Assembly: GCA_045118335.1 (NCBI GenBank)
Contig: JBGUXY010000053.1
Coordinates: forward strand, 28,844 to 92,843
Direction: 5' to 3'
Source of the DNA: W1P20-047 sp045118335
Lineage (GTDB): Bacteria; Actinomycetota; Coriobacteriia; Coriobacteriales; Eggerthellaceae
DNA length: 64,000 bases
Part shown: positions 43,872 through 53,080 of the stretch, piece after piece
How the letters are laid out: each line of letters opens with the position of its first letter
How positions within the stretch are numbered: the first letter of the stretch is position 1
Translations under genes and position numbers: made by a program
The notes under the pieces: model-generated
The model's database searches: none
What the model saw: only the letters and a program-made list of their open reading frames with translations
What the model was told of the DNA's origin: nothing

Positions 43872-44645
43872 TTGGCGCGTAGGGCTTCATACAAGAGGCG
43901 TAACGGCTCGTTCTCTTTCACAGTCCCCGGGGCTGTGACGGCGCTGGCCGTAACTGCTTTCGCGCTCTTTTTCGGTTTCGGCATCGCGCAAGGTGCGGAT
44001 AGCAGCGACGATGTCACGCTGGGTATCGGGGATGCGCAAAGCACGCTTCCAGAAGACATCGATGAGACGATGGCCCCCGAAGATCTGGCCACGTCAGATG
44101 TCGTCTCGCCAAGCCAGGCTTCGGATACCGGAGCAATTGACGCTCAGTATGGCGACTTGAGCTCCGCCGAGTCCTTGACTGTTCCCCAGCAGCGTACGTT
44201 CACAGTCGAAGATCCCGAACCCACAATTGTGCTTGCCGCGGTAGATACCGGCGATCCGGCTACCGTGGTCGCTGCGGCCAAGATAGGCACTACGCATCCG
44301 CTTCCCGCGGCACAGCACCTGAAGGAAGATACCTCGGGCGAAGAATGGCTTACGGGTGTGGCATCTGCCTACGATGTAGCCAGCAGTTCGACGCTCACCT
44401 ACTCGGGCCGTGCGTTTGACGACGATTGCGTGACCGTTGCCGTGCCCCAGGGTATGGAAGAATACGTAGGTCGTCCGGTCGAAATCGTATGGCATGATCA
44501 AGTGGTTATCGCCACCGTCACCGACACTGGTGGATTCGCCAAGTATGGTCGCTGTCTCGATCTTGGCGGCGGCGTGTGGAAGGCGTTCGGCTGCGAGAAG
44601 ATTTCCGACTGGGGTTTGCAGACCATCGAGTACCGCTATCTGTAA
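43872..44645 (+). CDS. Membrane-anchored RlpA/3D-like double-psi barrel protein
   Basis: The product has about 257 residues from a TTG at 43872 that follows GGAGG; an ATG at 43797 is the alternative and would add 25 residues. A basic N-terminus and one helix (AVTALAVTAFALFFGFGIAQG) anchor it outside the cell. A Ser/Asp/Thr-rich linker follows. The last 110 residues (WLTGVASAYDVASSS, VTVAVPQGMEEYVGRPVEI, ATVTDTGGFAKYGRCLDLG) form an RlpA-like barrel, a fold that binds or cuts peptidoglycan. Confidence 0.75.
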   Translation: MARRASYKRRNGSFSFTVPGAVTALAVTAFALFFGFGIAQGADSSDDVTLGIGDAQSTLPEDIDETMAPEDLATSDVVSPSQASDTGAIDAQYGDLSSAESLTVPQQRTFTVEDPEPTIVLAAVDTGDPATVVAAAKIGTTHPLPAAQHLKEDTSGEEWLTGVASAYDVASSSTLTYSGRAFDDDCVTVAVPQGMEEYVGRPVEIVWHDQVVIATVTDTGGFAKYGRCLDLGGGVWKAFGCEKISDWGLQTIEYRYL

Positions 44646-44794
44646 GGTGCAATGCGGCCGTCTTGTCGGCAAGATGCACGATGGTATCCAGTCGAGTCTT
44701 CTAAGAATCTCGAATTGTCATTCGCATTGCTTCGCACTGGTGTTGCTTCCCCTGGACAGAACCAAAAGGCGCGCCATATCGTTCAAATGCAAGA

Positions 44795-44822
44795 GAAGCG
44801 GCGTCGATTCAGACGCCGCTTC
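44795..44822. terminator. Bidirectional terminator
   Basis: A perfect 11-bp stem GAAGCGGCGTC/GACGCCGCTTC with loop GATTCA lies between the RlpA-like gene and the convergent ferritin gene. Confidence 0.75.
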
Positions 44823-44848
44823 CCATATCGTAGTCTCGAGAGGTGTTG

Positions 44849-45364
44849 CTATTCGCCGGCAAGAGGGCTCGGGACGCTGTAAGCGCGGGCGAGCAGTTCC
44901 TTGTTCAGCTCGTAGAGGCCACGGGCGTCGCCGCCGAAGAGCCTCATCTTGTCGATCATGCCCATCGCGGTTTCCTCTTCCTCGGTTTGCTCTTCGATGA
45001 ACCAGTCCAAAAACTTCATGGTGCGGTAGTCTTTCACCTCTTCGGCGGCGGCGTAGATGCCGTTGATAAGCGAGGTCACGTACTTCTCGTGCTCCAGCGC
45101 AGCCTCGAGGGGTTGCATGTGGTTCTCGAACACCTTGTCGGGCTGGTCGATGGCTAGCAGCTTCACGGGCATGCCGCAGGTATGCAGGAAGTTGCGGAAT
45201 ATCATGGCGTGGTCGCGCTCTTCCTGAGCCTGGATCTCATAAAAGTTGGCGTAGCCGTCGAGGCCCTCTTCCTCGTAGTAGTCGGCGAAGGAAAGGTAGA
45301 GGTAGGCGGAATAGAGTTCCTTGTTGATCTGGTCGTTGATGAGTTCGTAGACTTTCTGATCCAT
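44849..45364 (-). CDS. Ferritin (bacterial non-heme type)
   Basis: The product has 171 residues. The ferroxidase ligands are visible: Glu in NKELYSAYLYLSFADYYEEEGLDGYA, ExxH in QAQEERDHAMIF, and Glu/Gln in WFIEEQTEEEETA. It stores iron as a 24-subunit shell and detoxifies peroxide or oxygen. AAAGGAG lies about 9 bases upstream of the ATG at 45364. The gene is divergent from the RNA methyltransferase. Confidence 0.95.
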   Translation of the reverse strand: MDQKVYELINDQINKELYSAYLYLSFADYYEEEGLDGYANFYEIQAQEERDHAMIFRNFLHTCGMPVKLLAIDQPDKVFENHMQPLEAALEHEKYVTSLINGIYAAAEEVKDYRTMKFLDWFIEEQTEEEETAMGMIDKMRLFGGDARGLYELNKELLARAYSVPSPLAGE

Positions 45365-45452
45365 GAGGGATTGCTCCTTTGCTGGTCGAGGGTTGTGGGA
45401 AGCGTGCTTCCTGTGCGTCCTGATTCTATCATCATATGAGAGAATGCATTTT

Positions 45453-46817
45453 ATGGAAGGCAAGAAGACATACGACATGGAATCATCGGCGTGCCAGCAA
45501 CGGATGGCATGCGGTATTTCCCGCGAATGCGGGGCGTGCCAGCATGTGAACATGCCCTACAAACGTCAGCTGCAGCGAAAGCAGCAGTTCGTCATCGACC
45601 TGTTTGCCGATGTGGCCGGTGCCGATTGCGTCCTCGAGCCCATCTTGGGCATGGACGAGCCGTTTCGGTTCCGCAACAAGATTGCTTCGCCGTTCGCTCC
45701 AGGCAAGCGCACCTCTGGTAAGGGGCAGAATCGCGGTGGCCGCAAGCAGGGTTCTAGCAACGCGAAAGCCCGGGGTAAGAAAACCAGTGCTCAACGCGAG
45801 ATTCTCTGCGGCATGTACGCGCAGGGGACGCATCGCATCGTGGAGGTGCCAGAATGCCCCGTTGAGCACGAATGCGGCAGGCGCATCGTCCGAGCGGTGG
45901 CGCAGCTCATGCGAAAGTTCGACGTCGCCCCATACGACGAGGATGCCGGTACGGGCTTCATGCGCCATGTGGTGGTGCGGGTTGGTCACGAGAGCGGGGA
46001 AGTGCTGGTCACGCTGGTCACGAACGCAAGCCAGTTTCCCGGTGCGCGCAACTTCGCCCGCGAACTCGTGAAACGCTGCCCAGAGATAACCACCATCGTG
46101 CAGAACGTGAACATTAGGCAGACTAACGCGATTTTGGGTAATGAGGAGCATGTGATATACGGCCCTGGGTTTATCCTCGACACGTTGTGCGGTTTGAGTT
46201 TTCGCATTTCGTCCCATTCGTTTTACCAGGTGAACGCCGTGCAGACCGAAATCCTCTATCGCGCGGCAGTGGGATGGGCGCTCGATGGCGCATGTGCAGC
46301 CACCAACGATGCTCGCGATGGAGCCACGCCTGTTTCCATCATGGATGCCTACTGCGGCACGGGAACTATTGGGCTGGTGGCAGCGTCCATGCTCGATGAT
46401 GCTCGTGTGGTAGGGGTGGACAAGGTGGAGTCTGCCATCCGGGATGCCCGGCAGAATGCTGCGCATAACGGCATCGAGAACGCCATTTTCGTCGTAGCGG
46501 ATGCGGGCTCCTACCTTCGTTCTTGCGCATCGGAAGGCCAGCGTTTCGACGTGCTGCTCATGGATCCGCCAAGAGCTGGGGCAACCGAGGAGTTTTTGCG
46601 CGCTGCAGCCGAATCGGGTGTGGGGCGCATCGTCTACATATCCTGCAATCCACATACGCAGGTACGCGACGTCGCCTTCCTGCAGCAGCTTGGCTATCAC
46701 CTGGGGCGCATCCAGCCCGTTGACATGTTTCCCCATACCGACCATGTCGAGACGGTAGTATTGCTATCGCGTGAAAACAAGGGAACGGAAAAATGGTTAT
46801 CGAAACAAAGCGTTTGA
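45453..46817 (+). CDS. RNA uracil-C5 methyltransferase (RlmD/TrmA family)
   Basis: The product has about 454 residues. A 4Fe-4S set CGISRECGACQ lies near residue 22 and a further Cys in VEVPECPVEHEC. SAM-binding motif DAYCGTGTIGLVAA, DPPRAGATEEFLRAA and the catalytic Cys in VYISCNPHTQVRDV follow. It methylates uracil C5 in rRNA or tRNA. Two oddities: there is no N-terminal TRAM domain, and a highly basic stretch (about residues 85-112) is inserted after FRNKIASPFAPG. An ATG at 45444 is also possible. Confidence 0.9.
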   Translation: MEGKKTYDMESSACQQRMACGISRECGACQHVNMPYKRQLQRKQQFVIDLFADVAGADCVLEPILGMDEPFRFRNKIASPFAPGKRTSGKGQNRGGRKQGSSNAKARGKKTSAQREILCGMYAQGTHRIVEVPECPVEHECGRRIVRAVAQLMRKFDVAPYDEDAGTGFMRHVVVRVGHESGEVLVTLVTNASQFPGARNFARELVKRCPEITTIVQNVNIRQTNAILGNEEHVIYGPGFILDTLCGLSFRISSHSFYQVNAVQTEILYRAAVGWALDGACAATNDARDGATPVSIMDAYCGTGTIGLVAASMLDDARVVGVDKVESAIRDARQNAAHNGIENAIFVVADAGSYLRSCASEGQRFDVLLMDPPRAGATEEFLRAAAESGVGRIVYISCNPHTQVRDVAFLQQLGYHLGRIQPVDMFPHTDHVETVVLLSRENKGTEKWLSKQSV

Positions 46818-47284
46818 TGATACATGCTGCATCCCAAGACGAGATGGTCCGTTTTATCGAACAGCAGACAGACGAGATTCTCGCAAAAGCATATAGAGAG
46901 ATGCTACAGGGATGCCTTGATCATCCAGATGCCTGGGATTGGTATGCTATTTGGGTTATCGAGCGGAAAGATGGATCTCATGTTGGCGATTTGAGCTTCA
47001 AGGGATTCAGCGCAGATGGCTCAGTTGAAATTGGTTATGGGGTTTCGGAAGAGAATCGGGGAAACGGCTACGCAACAGAAGCAGTTGACGCGGTTGCCGC
47101 TTGGGCTTTGAGCCAGCCTGGCGTTTACCGTGTAGAAGCCGAGACAGCATCAGAAAACAGGGCATCGCAAAGAGTCCTTGAGAAATGTGGCTTCGTTCCA
47201 TCTGGGATCATGGGTGAAGAAGGGCCTCGTTTCTTCAAGACATGTGATTCCATCGGAGTTCATGTTCATGGAGAAAACTTATGA
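46793..47284 (+). CDS. GNAT acetyltransferase, RimJ/RimL type
   Basis: The product has 163 residues. The acetyl-CoA binding region is VEIGYGVSEENRGNGYATEAVDAVAAWAL, followed by VYRVEAETASENRASQRVLEKCGFVPSG, typical for RimJ/RimL-like N-acetyltransferases. The substrate is unknown. The start overlaps the preceding gene by 25 bases, with AAGGGAACGG upstream. Codon choice is visibly more A/T-rich than in the genes before it. Confidence 0.88.
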   Translation: MVIETKRLMIHAASQDEMVRFIEQQTDEILAKAYREMLQGCLDHPDAWDWYAIWVIERKDGSHVGDLSFKGFSADGSVEIGYGVSEENRGNGYATEAVDAVAAWALSQPGVYRVEAETASENRASQRVLEKCGFVPSGIMGEEGPRFFKTCDSIGVHVHGENL

Positions 47285-47406
47285 TTAAACCGTGGCGGCC
47301 ACGATCTCGGGGCTGTCTGACTGCGTTTCTGCTGTCGTTTCGTATTGCATACGGTGGCGTTGCGACGGCTGGCTTTGACCCATCGAACCGGGAGTAATGG
47401 GATCCC

Positions 47407-48819
47407 ATGAAGCGGATTGCAACATACATGCTTGCTATTGCGATGATGGTTGTTCTGATCTCAGGAACAGCTGGCTGTGCTTCCTTTCAGTCTGGGCAAT
47501 CGGAACAGGCGGAAGCGCATATGACGGAAGTGCATGTTGCCGTGTCTGGAAACGACGAATCGGGCAAGGGAACGCAGGACGCACCGTATGCTACCGTTCC
47601 CGCTGCCGCAGCGGCAGCACCCGGCTCGACTATCGTAGTGCATGAAGGGGATTACGGGCCGATTCTGCTTGGTTCGGAATGCTCGGGTACCGAGACGGCT
47701 CCTACGGTCATTCGCCCAGCAGAGAGCGAGAGAGTTGTCATACACGCAGAGGGCGGGACTGGGATCTACCTTGCCAACGTTTGCCATATCTCCATCGAGG
47801 GCCTGGAAACGGAGGGGGGCACGCATGGTATCGAATACGAAAGCACCCGCGAGGCCGGGGAGCAGCCGCTGCGGGATATCAACATCAGAGACTGCGTCGT
47901 GCATGGTGTGCGAGGGGTTCATGGCATCTGCGTGTATGCCCGCAACGACCTTGCACCTGTTGAGGACCTGACCATAGAAGGCTGCGAGGTTTATGACTGC
48001 GAATGTGGTTCCAGCGAGTCGATGGTCCTGAATGGAAACGTCGACGGATTCCTGATTGCTGACAACGTCGTTCACGACAACGACAACATCGGAATCGACA
48101 TGATCGGCTTCGAGGGAACGGCGAAGCACCCCGACGAAGATGGTGGTGGTAACGCGTATGAGGTCGATATGGTCCGCAACGGCGTCTGTACTGGCAATGT
48201 CGTATATAACATCAGCACCGAAGGCAATTCGGCCTACTTCGAAGGCGGGGAATACGATCCGAGCGCAGACGGTATCTATGTCGATGGTGGTCAGAACATA
48301 GAGATATACGATAATTTCATCTTCAAGTGCGATATCGGCTTGGAAGTCGCGACAGAGCACAGCCCCGACGATAACGAGCTGTTCCGAGTGTCGGGAGTCA
48401 ATGTTCACGACAATGTGATTGCCGACTGTATGGGATGGACGGGCATTTGCTTCGGAGGTTACGACGAGAACCTTGGGTTTACCGAGGACTGCACGTTCGA
48501 GCATAACACTCTCGTAGACAATGCCACGCAGATTGGGGTGCAGCGCAGCAGGAACAACCGGGTGTCTGCGAACCTCGTCGTCGGCGGAGAGGTCGGCGTT
48601 GAATTCAGCGAGGACTGCCGCGAAGAGGATATGGTCAACGACATCAGCGGAAACGCATTCTGCGAGGTCGAGGATGAGGAAAGTTGTGCTGCCGAATTCG
48701 GAGGCACGTACCAGGACAGGGCAGATGTTTCGGATGGCTTCCGTTCGCTGATAGACGGCGTCGGCTCACGCTTCGTGCCCGACAGGGAAATGATGGAGGC
48801 GTATCGCAAGAACGCGTAA
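47407..48819 (+). CDS. Lipoprotein with right-handed beta-helix
   Basis: The product has 470 residues. MKRIATYMLAIAMMVVLISGTAGCAS is a lipoprotein signal with Cys near residue 24. Then comes HVAVSGNDESGKGTQDAPYATVPAAAAAA, a DUF1565-type entry, and repeated PbH1 turns such as HISIEGLETEGGTHGIEY, NVDGFLIADNVVHDNDNIGID and NIEIYDNFIFKCDIGLEV. Such helices bind or cleave polysaccharides; no catalytic residues can be assigned. It lies in a patch of different base composition. Confidence 0.85.
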   Translation: MKRIATYMLAIAMMVVLISGTAGCASFQSGQSEQAEAHMTEVHVAVSGNDESGKGTQDAPYATVPAAAAAAPGSTIVVHEGDYGPILLGSECSGTETAPTVIRPAESERVVIHAEGGTGIYLANVCHISIEGLETEGGTHGIEYESTREAGEQPLRDINIRDCVVHGVRGVHGICVYARNDLAPVEDLTIEGCEVYDCECGSSESMVLNGNVDGFLIADNVVHDNDNIGIDMIGFEGTAKHPDEDGGGNAYEVDMVRNGVCTGNVVYNISTEGNSAYFEGGEYDPSADGIYVDGGQNIEIYDNFIFKCDIGLEVATEHSPDDNELFRVSGVNVHDNVIADCMGWTGICFGGYDENLGFTEDCTFEHNTLVDNATQIGVQRSRNNRVSANLVVGGEVGVEFSEDCREEDMVNDISGNAFCEVEDEESCAAEFGGTYQDRADVSDGFRSLIDGVGSRFVPDREMMEAYRKNA

Positions 48820-48894
48820 CAAGGTGCAGTTCTTCTTGCGCGAATCTCTCTTCTTGATGCGGCTTGTTCCAGAAGAAGGTTTACCTGGTCTTCT

Positions 48895-48903
48895 TGATAT
48901 AAT
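48895..48903 (+). promoter_or_regulatory. Extended -10 promoter upstream of the lipoprotein gene
   Basis: TTGATATAAT gives TGnTATAAT, a perfect extended -10, about 128 bases before the ATG at 49031. No clear -35 is present. Confidence 0.5.
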
Positions 48904-49030
48904 CAATCACAGTGTTGGGACATGATGAAGCGGCAGGAACGAGTAGGGAGCTAGTCGAGGAGATTGACAACGACACCGATGACACAGCTCTTTCGAGAAG
49001 GCATCATCCATGTGTAGAGAAGGGATGAAA

Positions 49031-49606
49031 ATGAAAAAGAGGATCATCATAGCGGCAATTGCCATTGTCACGGCTTTCGTTTTCGCAGCGTGTGGGAGTG
49101 ATGGCCCTGCCACCGAAGAAGAGACCACGGCTCCCGTCGCCGAAGAAGAGGAAGCAACTCCCGTCGAGGAAACGGCAAGTCCAGCTCCAACTCCTGAATA
49201 CACCAACTTCAGCTACGTGGTGGAAGTATCCAGCGAAACCGGATTCGGAATGAATGTCAACTCGGTTCTGCTCACGCCAGAAGGCGAAGCCGTGATGAGA
49301 ACCGAAGGGGAGCTTGGCGAGCAGGTTGGTTGGGAAGTTCAAATCGGCGGTGGTGTTAAAGACATCTATGTCGAGCCGTTTGGAGACGAAGGGCTCTACG
49401 CGATCATCATGGTCAAAGAGGATGGCACCGTTTCCGAGGTAAACACATCTGCTCTCGTCAACGAGTTGAAGGTGGAGGTGCAAGACAACCTTGGCGGGTA
49501 CGAAGACGTGCAATCGATTGAAAGCGTTCAAAGTGCCAATTCGTATTCGATCAATGCCATTTCAAGCGGTGGCGATGAGTTCCCGTTGGATTCGTATTTG
49601 AAGTAG
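49031..49606 (+). CDS. Small lipoprotein
   Basis: The product has 191 residues. MKKRIIIAAIAIVTAFVFAACGSD is a lipoprotein signal with the lipobox FAAC. A Glu/Pro/Thr-rich linker follows, then a domain that opens FSYVVEVSSETGFGMNVNSVLLTPEGEAV. It is not a recognised family. ATG 49031 has AGGG 6 bases upstream. It is followed 59 bases later by another small lipoprotein gene. Confidence 0.75.
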   Translation: MKKRIIIAAIAIVTAFVFAACGSDGPATEEETTAPVAEEEEATPVEETASPAPTPEYTNFSYVVEVSSETGFGMNVNSVLLTPEGEAVMRTEGELGEQVGWEVQIGGGVKDIYVEPFGDEGLYAIIMVKEDGTVSEVNTSALVNELKVEVQDNLGGYEDVQSIESVQSANSYSINAISSGGDEFPLDSYLK

Positions 49607-49665
49607 TTAAGGGTCTTTTGCCGGACTCTGGTTGGATCGAGGGTTTTTGTGAAAGAAGGTTCGAC

Positions 49666-50031
49666 ATGAAAAAGAACATCTTGATGATTCTGATAGCAGC
49701 TGTTGCGGTTCTTGCTCTTGGGGCGCTGACCGCTTGCGGCTCCTCGAATTCGGTTGCAGGATCCTATCACTGCAGACAAGTCGAGCAAGTTAGCCAAATG
49801 ACCATCGATCAAACGGATGCAGTAGGAAGCATGTGCTCCCTGAAGCTCAAGAGTAACGGTGATGCGACGATTACCTTGCAAGACAGAACGATCGAAGGAA
49901 CATGGGAAGAAAGCGGAGACCAGGTCATCATCAATGGCGGGGAGATGGTTCTGTACAAGGATGATGATGGAGATTTGAGCTTAACGGTCGATGATGATCT
50001 TTTCACCTATAAGTACCTATTCTCGAAGTAA
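49666..50031 (+). CDS. Small lipoprotein with lipocalin-like/DUF-type fold
   Basis: The product has 121 residues. MKKNILMILIAAVAVLALGALTACGSS is a lipoprotein signal. The mature part is all-beta in appearance: CSLKLKSNGDATITLQDRTIEGTWEESGDQVIINGGEMVLYKDDDGDLSL, a pattern shared by many small secreted proteins of gut Clostridia and Coriobacteriia. GAAGG lies 6 bases before the ATG. Function unknown. Confidence 0.75.
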   Translation: MKKNILMILIAAVAVLALGALTACGSSNSVAGSYHCRQVEQVSQMTIDQTDAVGSMCSLKLKSNGDATITLQDRTIEGTWEESGDQVIINGGEMVLYKDDDGDLSLTVDDDLFTYKYLFSK

Positions 50032-50168
50032 ACGCCTCTTCTCGAACCTGCATTTGCCGGTATGTCGGTAGGCGGCGCTTTCCGGCGAGTCGGGAAGACA
50101 GAGCGAAGATCAGCGTTTCTAAGTAGCTCGACGCAGGAGGATAGCATGCGAGGGGAAAGGGGGCCGAT

Positions 50169-51116
50169 ATGCCCAAAGACCAAATCAGCCGCATCATCGG
50201 GGCAACGCCCTTAGTGAAGCTGGATTGGCTTTCCGACGAGGTGGGCGCGCAGGTGTTCGTGAAGTACGAAGCTGCCAACCCCGGGGCCTCGATCAAGGAT
50301 CGCGCAGCCCTCACGATGATTGACGAGGCGGAAGCGGCAGGCATCATCGAGCCCGGCAGGAGCGTGCTCATCGAACCTACGAGTGGAAACACGGGCATCG
50401 GCATCGCCATGATAGGCGCTGCGCGTGGCTATCGCGTGATGTTGGTAATGCCCGAGTCCATGAGCTTGGAGCGGCGCATGCTGGCGGCGGCATACGGTGC
50501 CGAGTTAGTGTTGACGCCTGCAGCAGCGGGCATGAAAGGCGCGGTGGGCAAAGCCGCCGAGTTAGAACGCGATTTGGATGGCGGTTGGATTGTGGGGCAG
50601 TTCACGAACCCGAACAATCCGCTGGCACACGAGCGCACCACTGCTCCCGAAATACGAGAGCAGTTGGGATTCGACCCCGCCTACATCGTGGCAGGTGCCG
50701 GTACGGGCGGAACGATTTCCGGATGCGCCCATTACTTCCGCAAGCTCGGGGCTGACACGCGCTTTTATGCGGTAGAACCCGCGGAAAGCCCCATTATCGG
50801 CCAGACGCTGGCAGGGCAGGCCATCGAGCCAGGTCCGCACGGCATCCAGGGCATTGGGGCGAACTTCATTCCCGAGGTGCTCGATTTGGGCATGCTCGAC
50901 GGGGCAATTGCCGTAAGGACGGACGATGCCTTAGCGCAGGCGCGCGATGCTGCCGCGAGAGGCTTGCTCGTGGGCATTTCGTCCGGTGCGAACCTTGCTG
51001 GCGTGCGCCAGCTCGTGCGCGACCATCCCGAGGTGCGGGGCAAGGTCATCGTCACCTTTGCCGTGGACACAGGTGAGCGCTACCTGAGCACCGCCCTGTT
51101 CGAGGGCATGGCTTAG
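50169..51116 (+). CDS. cysK: Cysteine synthase (O-acetylserine sulfhydrylase)
   Basis: The product has 315 residues of the fold type II PLP family. NPGASIKDRAALTMI carries the PLP-binding lysine, PTSGNTGIGIAMIGAARGY is the substrate loop, GAGTGGTISG the phosphate-binding loop, and VGISSGAN the later PLP contact. It makes cysteine from O-acetylserine and sulfide. No serine acetyltransferase gene is adjacent. Several close relatives (cystathionine beta-synthase type) share these motifs. Confidence 0.92.
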   Translation: MPKDQISRIIGATPLVKLDWLSDEVGAQVFVKYEAANPGASIKDRAALTMIDEAEAAGIIEPGRSVLIEPTSGNTGIGIAMIGAARGYRVMLVMPESMSLERRMLAAAYGAELVLTPAAAGMKGAVGKAAELERDLDGGWIVGQFTNPNNPLAHERTTAPEIREQLGFDPAYIVAGAGTGGTISGCAHYFRKLGADTRFYAVEPAESPIIGQTLAGQAIEPGPHGIQGIGANFIPEVLDLGMLDGAIAVRTDDALAQARDAAARGLLVGISSGANLAGVRQLVRDHPEVRGKVIVTFAVDTGERYLSTALFEGMA

Positions 51117-51189
51117 GCCTTCGGGCTTGACGGCGAAAGCACGTTGCTGCGCTATGTAGCGATTTGCGCAGATTGGCGGAGGAGACAAG

Positions 51190-52326
51190 GTGAAAGTATC
51201 GAAGAGCGTGGTCGAACGGGCGGCGGACACCATCGTAGAGCGAGGACTCGCGTCTTCGGATGCGCCGGTGCTGCTGATGGTTTCCGGAGGGTCGGATTCC
51301 ACAGCGCTTGCCTATATAGCCTGCGAACTGCATGAACGAGGGGTGGTCGGGCCTGTGGGCGTGATGCACGTGAACCACAACCTCAGGGGCGAAGCATCAG
51401 ATGGGGATGCGGTGTTCGTACAAGAACTTGGCTGCGCCTTGGGCGTGCCGCTGTTTCTCTACGACGTGGACGTGAGTGGCATCGTGCGCGAATCGGGCGA
51501 CAACTTGGAGGCGGTTGCGCGACGCGAGCGCTATTCCGCTGCCGAGGACGCATTGGCGAAGCTGTGCCAACGCGCGGGCGAGCCCGTGAGCCAGGGGCGC
51601 ATCTTCACGGCTCACACGCGCAACGACCGGGTAGAGAACTTCTACATGCGATCCATCGTGGGAACGGGCCCCGGGGGTTTTCGCTCGATGCTGTATCTCA
51701 ATGGCTCCGTTGCTCGTCCACTGCTCGATGTCGACAGGGAAGAACTGCGCGATTACTTGCTTCGGCGCTCGCTCGACGCCGATGCGGATTCGGCCGTCGT
51801 CTGCCTGCGAGATAATGCTGGCCACTTGTGGCGGGAAGACGCCACCAATGCGCATACCGACCAGTTTCGCGGATATGTGCGCAACGAGATCGTCCCGTTA
51901 GCCCAAGCGCGAAATCCGCGCCTGTTCGAGACATTGTGCCGGACCATGAACCTCATAGCCGACGAGGACGACATGGTCGAAGCCCAAGCCCAGGCCCTGA
52001 TCGAGCGCACGGTTCGTTGGGTCGACGAGGGAGGCGCCGAATGCCCTAGCGATCCCGCTTGTGGCTGCATGGTCAAGCCGGCATTCGGAAAAGAGCCGTT
52101 GCCGTTGCAGCGCCGGGCTATCTTTTCGGTACTCGAGAGCATATTGGGCTTTGATGCACGTGTGGAAACCCGTAGCGTCGAAGCGGCGCTTGCCGCGTTC
52201 GCCGAAGGCAAGCCTGTGAGTGGGTACACGGCGAACATCCAAGGTGACCTGGCCCTTTCGGCCAACAAGAGGGGTCTTCGCATCGAACCGATGCAAGCCT
52301 ACCGTCTTCGCCGCAAGAAAACCTAG
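51190..52326 (+). CDS. tilS: tRNA(Ile)-lysidine synthase
   Basis: The product has 378 residues from a GTG start preceded by GGAGGAGACAAG. The PP-loop MVSGGSDSTALAYIA binds ATP, followed by VMHVNHNLRGEASDGDAVFV and FTAHTRNDRVENFYMRSIVGTG, standard TilS motifs. It converts C34 of tRNA-Ile(CAU) to lysidine so that AUA is read as Ile. It opens the conserved tilS-hpt-ftsH-folP cluster, here with maf inserted. Confidence 0.93.
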   Translation: MKVSKSVVERAADTIVERGLASSDAPVLLMVSGGSDSTALAYIACELHERGVVGPVGVMHVNHNLRGEASDGDAVFVQELGCALGVPLFLYDVDVSGIVRESGDNLEAVARRERYSAAEDALAKLCQRAGEPVSQGRIFTAHTRNDRVENFYMRSIVGTGPGGFRSMLYLNGSVARPLLDVDREELRDYLLRRSLDADADSAVVCLRDNAGHLWREDATNAHTDQFRGYVRNEIVPLAQARNPRLFETLCRTMNLIADEDDMVEAQAQALIERTVRWVDEGGAECPSDPACGCMVKPAFGKEPLPLQRRAIFSVLESILGFDARVETRSVEAALAAFAEGKPVSGYTANIQGDLALSANKRGLRIEPMQAYRLRRKKT

Positions 52327-52443
52327 CAGTGTTGAAAAAGAATCGTTAAACAGGGGCAGGAATAGGAGCGTCGGGGGAAGGCCTTCGTTTTCGGCAGCAT
52401 GGCGCATGCCAGCAGCACGGCATTCCGGGAAAGAGGTAGATGA

Positions 52444-53067
52444 ATGGACGTCATTCTGGCATCGGCGAGCCCGCGGCGGCGGGAGCTGCTCGAGCGCGCA
52501 GGCGTGGAGTTCAGGGTGCTGGTTTCCGATGTGGACGAGACGCTCGACGATGGGCTGCTGGCGGACCCGCACCAAGCGGCACAAGAACTCGCGCAACGCA
52601 AAGCAGGTGCGGTGGTGCAGCAGATCTTGGCGGCCAATCCCGAAAACGAGCAAGTAGTGGTTATCGGCGCCGACACCATGGTTGTGCTCGATGGGCGAAT
52701 CTTCGGAAAGCCGCACAGCGCATCGGAGGGAAAGGGGATGCTGCGCAATCTTTCCGGGCGCACTCATGAGGTGATCACCGGGGTGTCGGTATGGATGGTG
52801 GTGGCCGACGACCAAGGCAACGTGAACGTGGGTCGCAAGACGTTCGAGGAGACGAGCCTCGTCACGTTTAAGCAGCTCGACGACGATACCATAACCAACT
52901 ACCTGCGCAAGGGCGAAAGCTACGACAAGGCTGGAGCATATGCCATCCAGGGCGAGGGCGCAGCTTTGGTCGAGCGAACCGAAGGCGATTACGACAACAT
53001 CGTAGGGTTGCCTGTGGGCAGGCTGCTCGAGCTCTTTCCGGATTTGATTTCTGATGGCAAAAAATGA
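52444..53067 (+). CDS. maf: Maf-like nucleoside triphosphate pyrophosphatase
   Basis: The product has 207 residues. The signature VILASASPRRRELLERAGVEF opens the protein. VIGADTMVVLDGRIFGKP, MLRNLSGRTHEVITGVSV and YDKAGAYAIQGEGAALVERTEGDYDNIVGLP complete the Maf/YhdE pattern. It hydrolyses dTTP/UTP or modified nucleotides and is linked to septum control. It sits between tilS and hpt. Confidence 0.95.
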   Translation: MDVILASASPRRRELLERAGVEFRVLVSDVDETLDDGLLADPHQAAQELAQRKAGAVVQQILAANPENEQVVVIGADTMVVLDGRIFGKPHSASEGKGMLRNLSGRTHEVITGVSVWMVVADDQGNVNVGRKTFEETSLVTFKQLDDDTITNYLRKGESYDKAGAYAIQGEGAALVERTEGDYDNIVGLPVGRLLELFPDLISDGKK

Positions 53068-53080
53068 AATCTGATTGCCC

